Shown: positions 1 through 11,538 of the stretch, piece by piece
Numbering within the stretch: the stretch's first letter is position 1
Layout of the letters: every line of letters starts with the position of its first letter
From: Duganella dendranthematis
GTDB lineage: Bacteria > Pseudomonadota > Gammaproteobacteria > Burkholderiales > Burkholderiaceae_D
Direction of reading: 5' to 3'
NCBI RefSeq assembly: GCF_012849375.1
Contig: NZ_CP051684.1
Location: 3,224,001 to 3,288,000, forward strand
DNA: 64,000 bases
The notes under the pieces: generated by a model
The model's input: only the letters and a program-made list of their open reading frames with translations
What the model was told of the DNA's origin: nothing
Databases searched by the model: none
Made by a program: the position numbers and the translations under genes

Positions 1-109
1 GTTTGAGGTACAGCGTGAGCGGGGTTTCGAGGTCGGCGAAGGCTTCCGCGATCAATGGGATGCGGTTATAGCCGTCGGTGGCCAACGATTTGAATTCGAG
101 TTCGGTCAT
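1..109 (-). CDS. trpE: Anthranilate synthase component I, 5' end only
   Basis: Only the first 36 codons lie in the window; the gene runs off the left edge. The peptide starts MTELEFKSLATDGYNRIPL, typical of betaproteobacterial TrpE, which makes anthranilate from chorismate and glutamine-derived ammonia in tryptophan synthesis. The start at 109 is supported by a GGAGAG ribosome binding site about 6 bases upstream. The call is strengthened by the trp leader peptide and attenuator directly upstream and by the gph-rpe neighbourhood, which commonly precedes trpE in Burkholderiales. Catalytic residues are outside the window. Confidence 0.85.
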   Translation of the reverse strand, partial: MTELEFKSLATDGYNRIPLIAEAFADLETPLTLYLK

Positions 110-160
110 ATCTTCTCTCCATGCCGCCGGAATAAGGAGGTGTGCCAGCGGTGGTGTGTT

Positions 161-196
161 CAAAAAACCTGTCGCGCATGGGAATGCGGACGACAG
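161..196 (-). terminator. trp attenuator terminator hairpin
   Basis: On the minus strand CTGTCG pairs with CGACAG, and CGCAT pairs with ATGCG inside it, with a two-base bulge and a four-base loop. The stem is followed by GTTTTTT. It lies between the trp leader peptide and trpE, exactly where a transcription attenuator is expected. The competing antiterminator pairing was not worked out. Confidence 0.8.
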
Positions 197-209
197 CAAT
201 CAATTCGGC

Positions 210-296
210 TTAGTTTTGCCAGGATTGCCAGCGTCGCCAAAGCCAGGCCTCAATCGAGCCTGTTTGGTTGACGGTGTGTTTTTTGGTGAGAGACAT
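210..296 (-). CDS. trpL: trp operon leader peptide
   Basis: A 28-codon reading frame ends just upstream of the attenuator hairpin. It has four Trp codons in its last eleven positions (W18, W20, W23, W26; core WLWRRWQSW), far above chance. By analogy with classical trp leaders, ribosome stalling at these codons when charged tRNA-Trp is low should prevent the terminator from forming and let RNA polymerase enter trpE. The start codon at 296 has no strong Shine-Dalgarno; it begins 27 bases after the gph stop, so the promoter is probably in that gap or inside gph. Confidence 0.8.
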   Translation of the reverse strand: MSLTKKHTVNQTGSIEAWLWRRWQSWQN

Positions 297-323
297 TTCG
301 GTCAGGTTTGGTTCAGCTAACGG

Positions 324-1007
324 TTAATTATGCGAACGGATCAGGCTTGCCGCTTCTAGCAGCGTATTAACTATACCATCGGAATCGATGTCGTGTATAG
401 ACTCTCCGTGGTTATAACCATATGGCACGGTCAGCACCGGGCAGCCGGCGGCGCGCGCGGCCTGGGCGTCGTTGGACGAGTCGCCGATGGCCACCACCTG
501 CGACGGCGGCAGGTCAAAGTCGGCGCACACGGTTTGCAGCGGCAGCGGGTCCGGCTTTTTGCGCGGCAGCGAGTCGCCGCCGTAGACCACCTCGAAAAAG
601 CCGTCCAGGCCTTTCTGCTTCAGCAGCGGCGTGGTGAAGGCGATTGGCTTGTTGGTCACGCAGGCCAGACGCAAGCCTTGGGCCTGCATGGCGGTCAGGC
701 CGGCGATCACGTCCGGATACAGCACGCTGTGGTTGCCGTTGATGCTCAGGTAGTGGCGCTGGTAGGCGTCCATCGCTGGCGCAAAGGCCGCCTCGATGCG
801 GTCGGCGTCCCAATCCAGCGCCAGGACGGCGCGGATCAGGTTTTCCGAGCCTTTGCCGACCATCAGCGCGATTTGCTGCTGCGTGATCGGGCCCAGGCCC
901 AGTTCCGCGCGCATGCCGTTGATCGCGACGTGGAAGTCGGGGATCGTGTCCAGCATGGTGCCGTCGAGGTCAATGATTGCGGCGCGCACGTCTGCCAGTA
1001 CGCTCAT
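324..1007 (-). CDS. gph: Phosphoglycolate phosphatase (HAD family)
   Basis: 227 residues, the usual Gph length. The N-terminal HAD motif reads AIIDLDGTMLDT (nucleophile and acid/base Asp), motif II is CVTNKP, and the C-terminal motif is AIGDSSNDAQAARAAG, which coordinates Mg. It dephosphorylates 2-phosphoglycolate, a by-product of DNA repair and of Rubisco-type chemistry. It starts two bases after the rpe stop codon, so rpe and gph are co-transcribed and lead into the trp leader, an arrangement common in Burkholderiales. Other HAD substrates cannot be excluded from sequence alone. Confidence 0.9.
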   Translation of the reverse strand: MSVLADVRAAIIDLDGTMLDTIPDFHVAINGMRAELGLGPITQQQIALMVGKGSENLIRAVLALDWDADRIEAAFAPAMDAYQRHYLSINGNHSVLYPDVIAGLTAMQAQGLRLACVTNKPIAFTTPLLKQKGLDGFFEVVYGGDSLPRKKPDPLPLQTVCADFDLPPSQVVAIGDSSNDAQAARAAGCPVLTVPYGYNHGESIHDIDSDGIVNTLLEAASLIRSHN

Positions 1008-1009
1008 CC

Positions 1010-1675
1010 TTATGCCTTGGCCAGGTTGGCGCGCATGGCGTCGATCACGGCCTTGTAGTCCGGCTGGCCGAAGATGGCGGAACCGGCCACGAAGGTGTCG
1101 GCGCCGGCGGCAGCGGCGGCGGCGATGTTGTCGATCTTGATGCCACCGTCGACTTCCAGCAGGATGTCGCGGCCGGAGTCGTCGATCAGGCGGCGCGCTT
1201 CAGCGATTTTCTTCAGCGCGTGCGGAATGAAGGACTGGCCGCCGAAGCCCGGGTTGACCGACATGATCAGGATCATGTCGATCTTGTCCATCACGTGTTC
1301 CAGGTAGCTCAGCGGGGTGGCCGGGTTGAACACCAGGCCGGCCTTGCAGCCGTGGTCGCGGATCAGTTGCAGCGAGCGGTCAATGTGGTCCGACGCTTCC
1401 GGGTGGAAGGTGATGATGTTGGCGCCGGCCTTGGCGAAGTCGGGAATGATGCGGTCGACCGGCTTGACCATCAGGTGCACATCGATCGGCACTTCCACGT
1501 GCGGACGGATCGCCTGGCACACCAGCGGGCCGATGGTCAGGTTGGGAACATAATGGTTGTCCATCACGTCAAAGTGGATCATGTCGGCGCCTGCCGTTAC
1601 GACGTTGCGTACTTCTTCACCCAGGCGGGCGAAGTCGGCGGACAGGATGCTGGGAGCGATGCGGAAAGTGGTCAT
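1010..1675 (-). CDS. rpe: Ribulose-phosphate 3-epimerase
   Basis: 221 residues from the start at 1675 ([20 protein letters not shown]). The frame is open further upstream, but homologues start at this motif. Family signatures are visible: [18 protein letters not shown] (metal-binding His and catalytic Asp), IDVHLMV, the [10 protein letters not shown] phosphate-binding segment and LEVDGGI with the second catalytic Asp. The enzyme interconverts ribulose-5-phosphate and xylulose-5-phosphate in the cytosolic pentose phosphate pathway. First gene of a unit with gph; divergent from apaG. Confidence 0.95.
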   Translation of the reverse strand: MTTFRIAPSILSADFARLGEEVRNVVTAGADMIHFDVMDNHYVPNLTIGPLVCQAIRPHVEVPIDVHLMVKPVDRIIPDFAKAGANIITFHPEASDHIDRSLQLIRDHGCKAGLVFNPATPLSYLEHVMDKIDMILIMSVNPGFGGQSFIPHALKKIAEARRLIDDSGRDILLEVDGGIKIDNIAAAAAAGADTFVAGSAIFGQPDYKAVIDAMRANLAKA

Positions 1676-1833
1676 GGCTTTAGGCTGGCATTGAAAAAGA
1701 TGCGTTATTTTACGCTGCTCCACGCCATTGCGCCTGTTTTCAGCTGCGCCGTCCTTGCATACAGGGCGGATTTGCGGTGCAATGGATGCTTGGTGATATA
1801 TGATCGCCAAGCTTGCTTTTTAGAGGAATGTTG

Positions 1834-2208
1834 ATGCCCACTTATGAATTTACCGTGTCGGTCAGAACCCAGTACCTGCCGGACCAGTCGGACCCGGAAC
1901 GCACTAATTTTGTGTTTACGTACTCGATTACGATCAAAAACACCGGCACGGTGGCGGCGCAGCTGATCTCGCGCCATTGGGTGATCACGGACGCCAACAA
2001 CCATGTGGAAGAAGTGCGCGGACTGGGCGTGGTCGGCCATCAGCCACTGCTGCAGCCCGGCGAAGTGTTCGAATACACCAGCGGCTCCGCGCTGCAAACC
2101 ACGCAGGGTTCGATGGTCGGCGAATATTTCTGCGTGGCCGAGGATGGTCACCAGTTCGAAGTCAAGATCCCGGAATTCGTGCTGTCGCTGCCGCGCACGC
2201 TGCATTGA
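1834..2208 (+). CDS. apaG: ApaG family protein
   Basis: 124 residues, matching the usual 124-127. Sequence runs from MPTYEFTVSV through the immunoglobulin/fibronectin-like beta sandwich with the conserved QLISRHWVITD and VRGLGVVGHQPLLQPGE segments. AGAGGA at 1821-1826 sits seven bases before the ATG at 1834, which favours this start over the ATG at 1828. ApaG proteins are small beta-sandwich proteins often linked to Co2+/Mg2+ resistance; the molecular function is unsettled. Transcribed divergently from rpe. The stop codon abuts the stop of a tiny gene on the opposite strand. Confidence 0.92.
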   Translation: MPTYEFTVSVRTQYLPDQSDPERTNFVFTYSITIKNTGTVAAQLISRHWVITDANNHVEEVRGLGVVGHQPLLQPGEVFEYTSGSALQTTQGSMVGEYFCVAEDGHQFEVKIPEFVLSLPRTLH

Positions 2209-2292
2209 TCACTTCTTGCCTTTCATCGTCCACCAGACGATGAACACCAGCAGGAAAAACGCCACGCCCGCTTCCACCATTAATACCCACAT
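2209..2292 (-). CDS. 27-residue single-pass membrane peptide
   Basis: An 84-base frame encodes MWVLMVEAGVAFFLLVFIV followed by WWTMKGKK: one hydrophobic segment (about residues 2-22) with a basic C-terminus, so a predicted inner-membrane peptide with the C-terminus in the cytoplasm. AAAGG sits six bases before the ATG, a good ribosome binding site. It is divergent from mltA (11 bases between start codons) and ends one base after the apaG stop. I do not recognise a named family. A chance frame of this hydrophobic character with a correct ribosome binding site is unlikely but possible. Confidence 0.6.
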   Translation of the reverse strand: MWVLMVEAGVAFFLLVFIVWWTMKGKK

Positions 2293-2303
2293 AGTTAGCC
2301 TTT

Positions 2304-3527
2304 ATGTTATCTCCACGTCGTAGTCTACCCGTTTCGCTGAGCGCCGTCGCGCTGGCGCTGGCCGCTTGTACTTCCACTCCGCTGCCGCCTGAAAAGCCGG
2401 CCCAGCCGACGCCGCCGGTGTTCGTGCCAGTGCCGCCCGTCGCGCCGGTGCCGCCAACGCCGCCGGCCGAACCGGCCAAGCCCGGCGCGCTGCAAATGGT
2501 GCCGGCGACCTTCGCGCAGTTGCCGGGATGGGAGCGCGACGACCTGCGCGCCGCCTGGCCGGCGTTCACCTCCTCATGCTCGGTGCTGATCAGGCAGGCG
2601 CTGTGGAAGGAGCCGTGCACCGTGGCCCGCACCGTCAACGGCAACGACGAAAAAGCCATTCGCACCTTCTTTGAAGCCTTCATGGAGCCGAACCAGGTGA
2701 TCGCGGCCGACGGCGCCACCGACGGCCTGATCACCGGCTACTACGAGCCGCTGCTGCACGGCGCCCGTAAGAAGGGCGGCCCTTACCAGACACCGCTGTA
2801 CAAGGTGCCGGACGATATGCTGACCATCGACCTGGCCAGCGTCTATCCGGAGCTGAAGGGCATGCGCCTGCGCGGCAAGCTGGTGGGCAAGAAGGTGGTG
2901 CCGTATTCCACCCGCGCCGAGATCGAATCGGCCAATTTCAGCGGCAAGGAGCTGCTGTGGGTGGACGATCCGGTGGAATCGTTCTTCCTGCAGGTGCAGG
3001 GTTCGGGGCGGGTGCAGTTGAGCGACACCGGCGAGACGGTGCGCGTGGCGTACGCCGACCAGAATGGCCAGCCATATAAATCGATCGGCAAGTATCTGGT
3101 GGAGAAGGGCGAGCTGACGCTGGAGCAGGCTTCGGCGCAGGGCATCAAGGCGTGGATCGCCGGCCATCCGACCCGCATGCAGGAACTGTTCAATGCGAAT
3201 CCGAGCTATGTGTTCTTCAAGGAAGAGCGCCTGCCGGACCCGAAAGTGGGGCCGAAAGGTTCGCTGGGCGTGCCGCTGACGCCGCAACGCTCCGTGGCCA
3301 TCGACGCCACCCAGCTGCCGCAGGGGGCGCCGGTATTCCTGTCCACCACCCAGCCGAACAGCGATATTCCGCTGCAGCGGCTGGTGATGGCGCAGGACAC
3401 GGGCGGCGCCATCCGTGGCGCGATCCGGGTCGACTACTTCTTCGGCTTCGGCGCCGAGGCGGCCGAGAATGCGGGCCGTATGAAGCAGCGCGGCAGCGTC
3501 TGGGTGCTGCTGCCGAAGAAGTTTTAA
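2304..3527 (+). CDS. mltA: Membrane-bound lytic murein transglycosylase A
   Basis: 407 residues. An N-terminal lipoprotein signal with lipobox LAAC (Cys about residue 22) is followed by a Pro-rich linker (about 25-60) that would span from the outer membrane to the sugar layer. The MltA domain follows with ITGYYEPLL and FFLQVQGSGRVQL, then VAYADQNGQPYKSIG. The C-terminal 3D domain contains QDTGGAIRGAIRVDYFFG with the conserved aspartates. It cleaves peptidoglycan to 1,6-anhydromuropeptides. Its stop overlaps the uspA stop on the opposite strand by four bases. Confidence 0.95.
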   Translation: MLSPRRSLPVSLSAVALALAACTSTPLPPEKPAQPTPPVFVPVPPVAPVPPTPPAEPAKPGALQMVPATFAQLPGWERDDLRAAWPAFTSSCSVLIRQALWKEPCTVARTVNGNDEKAIRTFFEAFMEPNQVIAADGATDGLITGYYEPLLHGARKKGGPYQTPLYKVPDDMLTIDLASVYPELKGMRLRGKLVGKKVVPYSTRAEIESANFSGKELLWVDDPVESFFLQVQGSGRVQLSDTGETVRVAYADQNGQPYKSIGKYLVEKGELTLEQASAQGIKAWIAGHPTRMQELFNANPSYVFFKEERLPDPKVGPKGSLGVPLTPQRSVAIDATQLPQGAPVFLSTTQPNSDIPLQRLVMAQDTGGAIRGAIRVDYFFGFGAEAAENAGRMKQRGSVWVLLPKKF

Positions 3528-3961
3528 CGCAATACCAGCACGGGCAGCGTGGTGTGCGACAGCACGCTCTGGGTTTCGCTGCCCATCAGCAGCTTGCTCA
3601 GGCCGCTGCGGCCGTGCGACGCCATCATGATCAGGTCGCAGCCGTACTTTTCGGCGGCGGCCACAATCTCTTCATAGGGATTGGGCGATACCGCAATCAC
3701 TCCCTCAAATGGAATGCCGGCCGCATTGGCGGCCGCCGCCACCCGCTCGATGTGAGCGCGGGCGGCGTCCTGCATCTGGATTTCGTACTGGCCGGCGTCG
3801 GCCACGGCACCGCTGTCGCCCAGCGCTGGCAGCAGCAGCGGCTGGATTACCGTCAGCGCTGTGATGCGCGACTGGTGCAGGCGGGCGAATTCCACCGCAA
3901 TCGCGGTGGCTTTGTCGGACAGCTCGGAGCCGTCCGTCGGCAGCAGAATGGATTTGAACAT
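3524..3961 (-). CDS. Universal stress protein, UspA family
   Basis: 145 residues, a single Usp domain. N-terminus FKSILLPTDGSELSDKA, and a C-terminal ATP-binding motif in the form GSHGRSGLSKLLMGSET, close to the G-2x-G-9x-G(S/T) signature, so it probably binds ATP. These proteins support survival under stress and stationary phase, usually as cytosolic dimers. It is a single-gene unit, convergent with mltA. Confidence 0.93.
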   Translation of the reverse strand: MFKSILLPTDGSELSDKATAIAVEFARLHQSRITALTVIQPLLLPALGDSGAVADAGQYEIQMQDAARAHIERVAAAANAAGIPFEGVIAVSPNPYEEIVAAAEKYGCDLIMMASHGRSGLSKLLMGSETQSVLSHTTLPVLVLR

Positions 3962-4006
3962 GGCTAACTCCTGTCAATTGATCAATAGAGTCAGCCTACT
4001 GGCTAG

Positions 4007-5278
4007 TCAGCTTTTCTGGCGCACGGGTGGCGACAGCGCCAGCACCAGCATCAGCACGATGGCGCCGGCCGCCACGCAGGCCAGACCGGTGCGGATGCTG
4101 AAATGTTCGCCGAGGTAGCCGCCGGCCAGCGCACCGAGCGGCGCAATCGCGCCGGTCAGAAAGCGCATGGTCGACATCATACGGCCGAGGTAGGCGTCCG
4201 GCGTGACCTGCTGGCGCAGCGTGGTGTAGGGCAGCAGGAACAGTATCACACCGCAATCGAGAAAAAACGACATGGCGGCGCAAACGGCGGCACTGGCCAG
4301 CGGATAGCCGAACAGATTGGCCGGAATCAGCGGCGTGACGATGTAGGCCACCGTGCACAGGCCCATGCCGGCCAGCATCGCGCCGGTGGCGCCATAGCGC
4401 CGGGTCAAGGGCTTCAATAGCAGGGAGCTGGCCAGCACGCCGATACCGCCGACCATCTGCGCCGCCCCCAGCATGCCGGCGCTCATGCCCAGTTCGCGGG
4501 TGGCGAAAATCACGTGCAACGCCACGAAGCCATAAAACAGCATATGCCAGCAGCCTGCCGCCCAGGCCAGCTTGCGCAGCAGCGGATGGCGCCAGATGAA
4601 CAGAATGCCATCCTGGATGTCGCGCAGCGGATGCTTGTTGGACGGCGGCGGCTTGGGATCATTGGCCTTCAGCTTGCGCAGCAGCCCGATCGAGACCAGA
4701 AAGCCGATGGCGTTCAGCAGCACGGCGTAGGGTGCGGTCAGCCACTGGATCAGCAGGCCGGCAAAACCGGGCGCCACCAGGCGGGCGATGGAATCGGTGG
4801 CGGTGAACTTGGATTGGGCGTCGGTCAGCTTGTCGCGGCCGATCATATTGGTCAGGAACACCTGCTCGGCGCCGCCGCCCACCACGGCGCAGGCGCCGGT
4901 GATGAATGACGCCGCATACATCCACTCCACCGTCAGCAGCCCCAGCCACCATGCCAGCGGAATGCTGGCCAGCGAGGTAGCCTGGATCGCCTTGCTGGTC
5001 AGCAGGATCGGCAGTTTGCGGCTGCGGTCGAGGAAAACGCCGGCGGGCAGGGCCAGCAGCGCAAACGGCAGCGCCGCTGCCGCGCCCATCATGCCCATCT
5101 GCGCCGGCGAGGCTTTTAATAGCAGCACCGCGCACAGCGGCAGCGCCAGTCCGCTGATATAGCTGCCGAAGCCATTCAGGATGGCGCTCGACCAGTAGCG
5201 GCGGAAATCGCCGTTGCGCAGTAATTCGTCGTTGCGGAGGGCGTTAAGAATGGGAGGCTCTTGAATGCGGGTTGCCAA
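4007..5278 (-). CDS. MFS transporter, MFS_3/EntS-like exporter family
   Basis: 423 residues with about twelve hydrophobic helices. Motif A of the major facilitator superfamily is present between helices 2 and 3 (GVFLDRSRKLPIL). The N-terminal RNGDFRRYWSSAILNGFGS resembles MFS_3/enterobactin-exporter-like proteins. The substrate cannot be read from the sequence. The start is uncertain: this frame opens with TTG at 5278, there is no in-frame ATG nearby, a stop lies just upstream, and no strong ribosome binding site is seen. Divergent from the enoyl-CoA hydratase gene. Confidence 0.85.
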   Translation of the reverse strand: MATRIQEPPILNALRNDELLRNGDFRRYWSSAILNGFGSYISGLALPLCAVLLLKASPAQMGMMGAAAALPFALLALPAGVFLDRSRKLPILLTSKAIQATSLASIPLAWWLGLLTVEWMYAASFITGACAVVGGGAEQVFLTNMIGRDKLTDAQSKFTATDSIARLVAPGFAGLLIQWLTAPYAVLLNAIGFLVSIGLLRKLKANDPKPPPSNKHPLRDIQDGILFIWRHPLLRKLAWAAGCWHMLFYGFVALHVIFATRELGMSAGMLGAAQMVGGIGVLASSLLLKPLTRRYGATGAMLAGMGLCTVAYIVTPLIPANLFGYPLASAAVCAAMSFFLDCGVILFLLPYTTLRQQVTPDAYLGRMMSTMRFLTGAIAPLGALAGGYLGEHFSIRTGLACVAAGAIVLMLVLALSPPVRQKS

Positions 5279-5347
5279 ATATCAATCATACCAGCGGCGG
5301 AGATAGGCGCTACAATCGGCCGGTAAATTTTCCACCTGGAGGAACGC

Positions 5348-6124
5348 ATGGCATATGAAGACCTGATCGTCGAAGTGCACGACAAAGTAGCCTTGATCCG
5401 TCTGAACCGTCCAAAAGCGCTGAATGCGCTCAACGACAATATGATGAACGAGCTGGGCGACGCCCTATATAAGTTCGACGCCGACCCGGCCATCGGCTGC
5501 ATCGTGCTGACCGGCAGCGAGAAAGCGTTTGCCGCCGGCGCCGACATCGCCGCCATGGTGGACTACACCTACCCGGACACGCATCGTGACAACTATATAG
5601 GCCGCAACTGGGAACACATCCTGCGCATCCGCAAGCCGGTGGTGGGCGCCGTGGCCGGCTACGCGCTGGGCGGCGGCTGCGAGCTGGCGATGATGTGCGA
5701 CTTTCTGATCGCGGCGGACAACGCCAAGTTCGGCCAGCCGGAAATCAAGGTCGGCGTGACGCCGGGCGCCGGCGGCACCCAGCGCCTGCCGCGCGCCATT
5801 GGCAAGGCCAAGGCCATGGACCTGCTGCTGACCGCCCGTACCATTGATGCTGCCGAAGCCGAACGGATCGGCCTGGTGTCACGCGTGGTGCCGGCCGATA
5901 AGCTGCTGGAAGAAGTGCTGACCGCCGCCAAACAGATCGCCGCCATGCCGACTTCGGTGGCCATGCAGATCAAGGATGCGGTCAACCGCGCCTTCGAAAC
6001 CACGCTGTCGCAAGGTGTTGCGTATGAGCGCCAGTTGTTCCAGTCCGGCTTCGGCACGCCGGCGCAAAAAGAGGGCATGAAAGCTTTCTTGGAAAAGCGC
6101 TTGCCAAACTTCGAGGGGCTTTGA
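5348..6124 (+). CDS. Enoyl-CoA hydratase
   Basis: 258 residues, the usual crotonase length. The oxyanion-hole segment reads [14 protein letters not shown]. Both catalytic glutamates are present in [11 protein letters not shown] and [19 protein letters not shown]. It hydrates trans-2-enoyl-CoA to 3-hydroxyacyl-CoA in fatty-acid or aromatic-acid beta-oxidation; the second motif is typical of EchA8/PaaF-type enzymes. A GGAGG ribosome binding site precedes the ATG. The 3' end of the gene contains the -35 element of the first rRNA promoter. Confidence 0.93.
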   Translation: MAYEDLIVEVHDKVALIRLNRPKALNALNDNMMNELGDALYKFDADPAIGCIVLTGSEKAFAAGADIAAMVDYTYPDTHRDNYIGRNWEHILRIRKPVVGAVAGYALGGGCELAMMCDFLIAADNAKFGQPEIKVGVTPGAGGTQRLPRAIGKAKAMDLLLTARTIDAAEAERIGLVSRVVPADKLLEEVLTAAKQIAAMPTSVAMQIKDAVNRAFETTLSQGVAYERQLFQSGFGTPAQKEGMKAFLEKRLPNFEGL

Positions 6125-6215
6125 TATGATTCGGTCCCTCGCAAGGCAACGCATGTAAATGCTGAGTTAAGCGGGAAAAAAGAAGGTTGACGAAATGCTG
6201 CAAACGCTTCATACT
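6101..6215 (+). promoter_or_regulatory. rrn operon 1 tandem promoters P1 and P2
   Basis: P1 is TTGCCA at 6101-6106 and TATGAT at 6125-6130, spacer 18; its -35 lies inside the last codons of the enoyl-CoA hydratase gene. P2 is TTGACG at 6187-6192 and CATACT at 6210-6215, spacer 17. Both pairs recur at the same relative places before operons 2 and 3, which makes them convincing. Confidence 0.8.
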
Positions 6216-6265
6216 CTTCCTTCTTCGCTGACAGACAAAACGCTTTGTCAGCATGCAGTACAGAA

Positions 6266-6282
6266 TGATCTTTAAAAATTTA
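6266..6282 (+). promoter_or_regulatory. rrn operon 1 leader boxA antitermination site
   Basis: TGATCTTTAAAAATTTA resembles the Escherichia coli rrn leader boxA. Such sites bind NusB/NusE to prevent Rho termination of untranslated RNA. Conserved in all three operons. Confidence 0.65.
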
Positions 6283-6413
6283 CAGTCGATAAATGTGGGC
6301 GTTTGATGCTGCAACAAAAAGCATTAAATGCTCAACAAAGAAATATTCAGTAGAAATACTGTCAGTATTTTTGAGAAGAGCGAACCAAGCCAGCAATGGC
6401 TAAAACAGAGATT

Positions 6414-7947
<1,534 letters not shown>

Positions 7948-8025
7948 GAGTTTGCAGGATTCTTCGGAATCACTTTCAAGCGCTCACACTTATCGACTGT
8001 AGACAATAAAAGAACAGCAAATATT

Positions 8026-8102
8026 GGGGCTGTAGCTCAGCTGGTTAGAGCACCGTGTTGATAACGCGGGGGTCGTTGGTTCGAGTCCAACCAGCCCTAC
8101 CA
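8026..8102 (+). tRNA. tRNA-Ile (anticodon GAT)
   Basis: 77 bases with encoded CCA. The anticodon loop TTGATAA carries GAT. Acceptor GGGGCTG pairs with CAGCCCT, and the T arm GTTCGAGTC is standard. Located in the 16S-23S spacer of operon 1 only. Confidence 0.97.
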
Positions 8103-8127
8103 GTTGCCTGTATTCGTGGTACCCATA

Positions 8128-8203
8128 GGGGGATTAGCTCAGCTGGGAGAGCACCTGCTTTGCAAGCAGGGGGTCGTCGGTTCGATCCCGTCATCCTCCA
8201 CCA
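8128..8203 (+). tRNA. tRNA-Ala (anticodon TGC)
   Basis: 76 bases with encoded CCA. The anticodon loop TTTGCAA carries TGC. The acceptor stem GGGGGAT with ATCCTCC retains the G3-U70 pair that marks alanine tRNAs. Located 25 bases after tRNA-Ile. Confidence 0.97.
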
Positions 8204-8371
8204 CCTGTTTTTACGTAAGCAAGAGATGCTTAGGTAAAAGCAGTATCGTTCTTTAACAATCTGGAAGAAGTAAAGTTTTATTAGGTGTGTGTCGACAGAT
8301 ACACGCCTGGGTAGTAAAACTCATCATCACAAAGTAGTAAATGCTTAGAACTATAGCCGTCAAGGTTATAG

Positions 8372-11245
<2,874 letters not shown>

Positions 11246-11359
11246 ATAACCTTGACGGTTATACGCATTTACTCTGATGATGAGTGGTGCTACCCAACAC
11301 AAAACTTTACTTCTCCCAGATTCGCTGTGCAGCCGTTGGCTGCACAGCACACAAGTCAA

Positions 11360-11475
11360 AGCTTGATGACCATAGTAAGTCGGTCCCACCCCTTCCCATC
11401 CCGAACAGGACCGTGAAACGACTCTACGCCGATGATAGTGCTGCAACCAGTGTGAAAGTAGGTTATCGTCAAGCT
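11360..11475 (+). rRNA. rrfA: 5S ribosomal RNA, operon 1
   Basis: About 116 bases. AGCTTGATGA at the 5' end pairs with TCGTCAAGCT at the 3' end. The internal CCCATCCCGAACAGG and CGCCGATGATAGT segments are standard 5S. Ends may be off by one or two bases. Confidence 0.93.
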
Positions 11476-11487
11476 AGTTATTAGAAG

Positions 11488-11520
11488 AAGCCCCCTCCGG
11501 TGATCCGGTCGGGGCTTTTT
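11488..11520 (+). terminator. rrn operon 1 terminator
   Basis: AGCCCC and CCGG arms pair around TGAT, followed by TTTTT: a strong Rho-independent terminator 13 bases after 5S. The same hairpin follows operon 2. Confidence 0.9.
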
Positions 11521-11538
11521 CGCGTTTATACTCTTTGC

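Noticed and set aside
8055..8237. 60-codon frame across the two spacer tRNA genes
   Set aside because: It reads through tRNA-Ile and tRNA-Ala; the tRNA structures explain the sequence.
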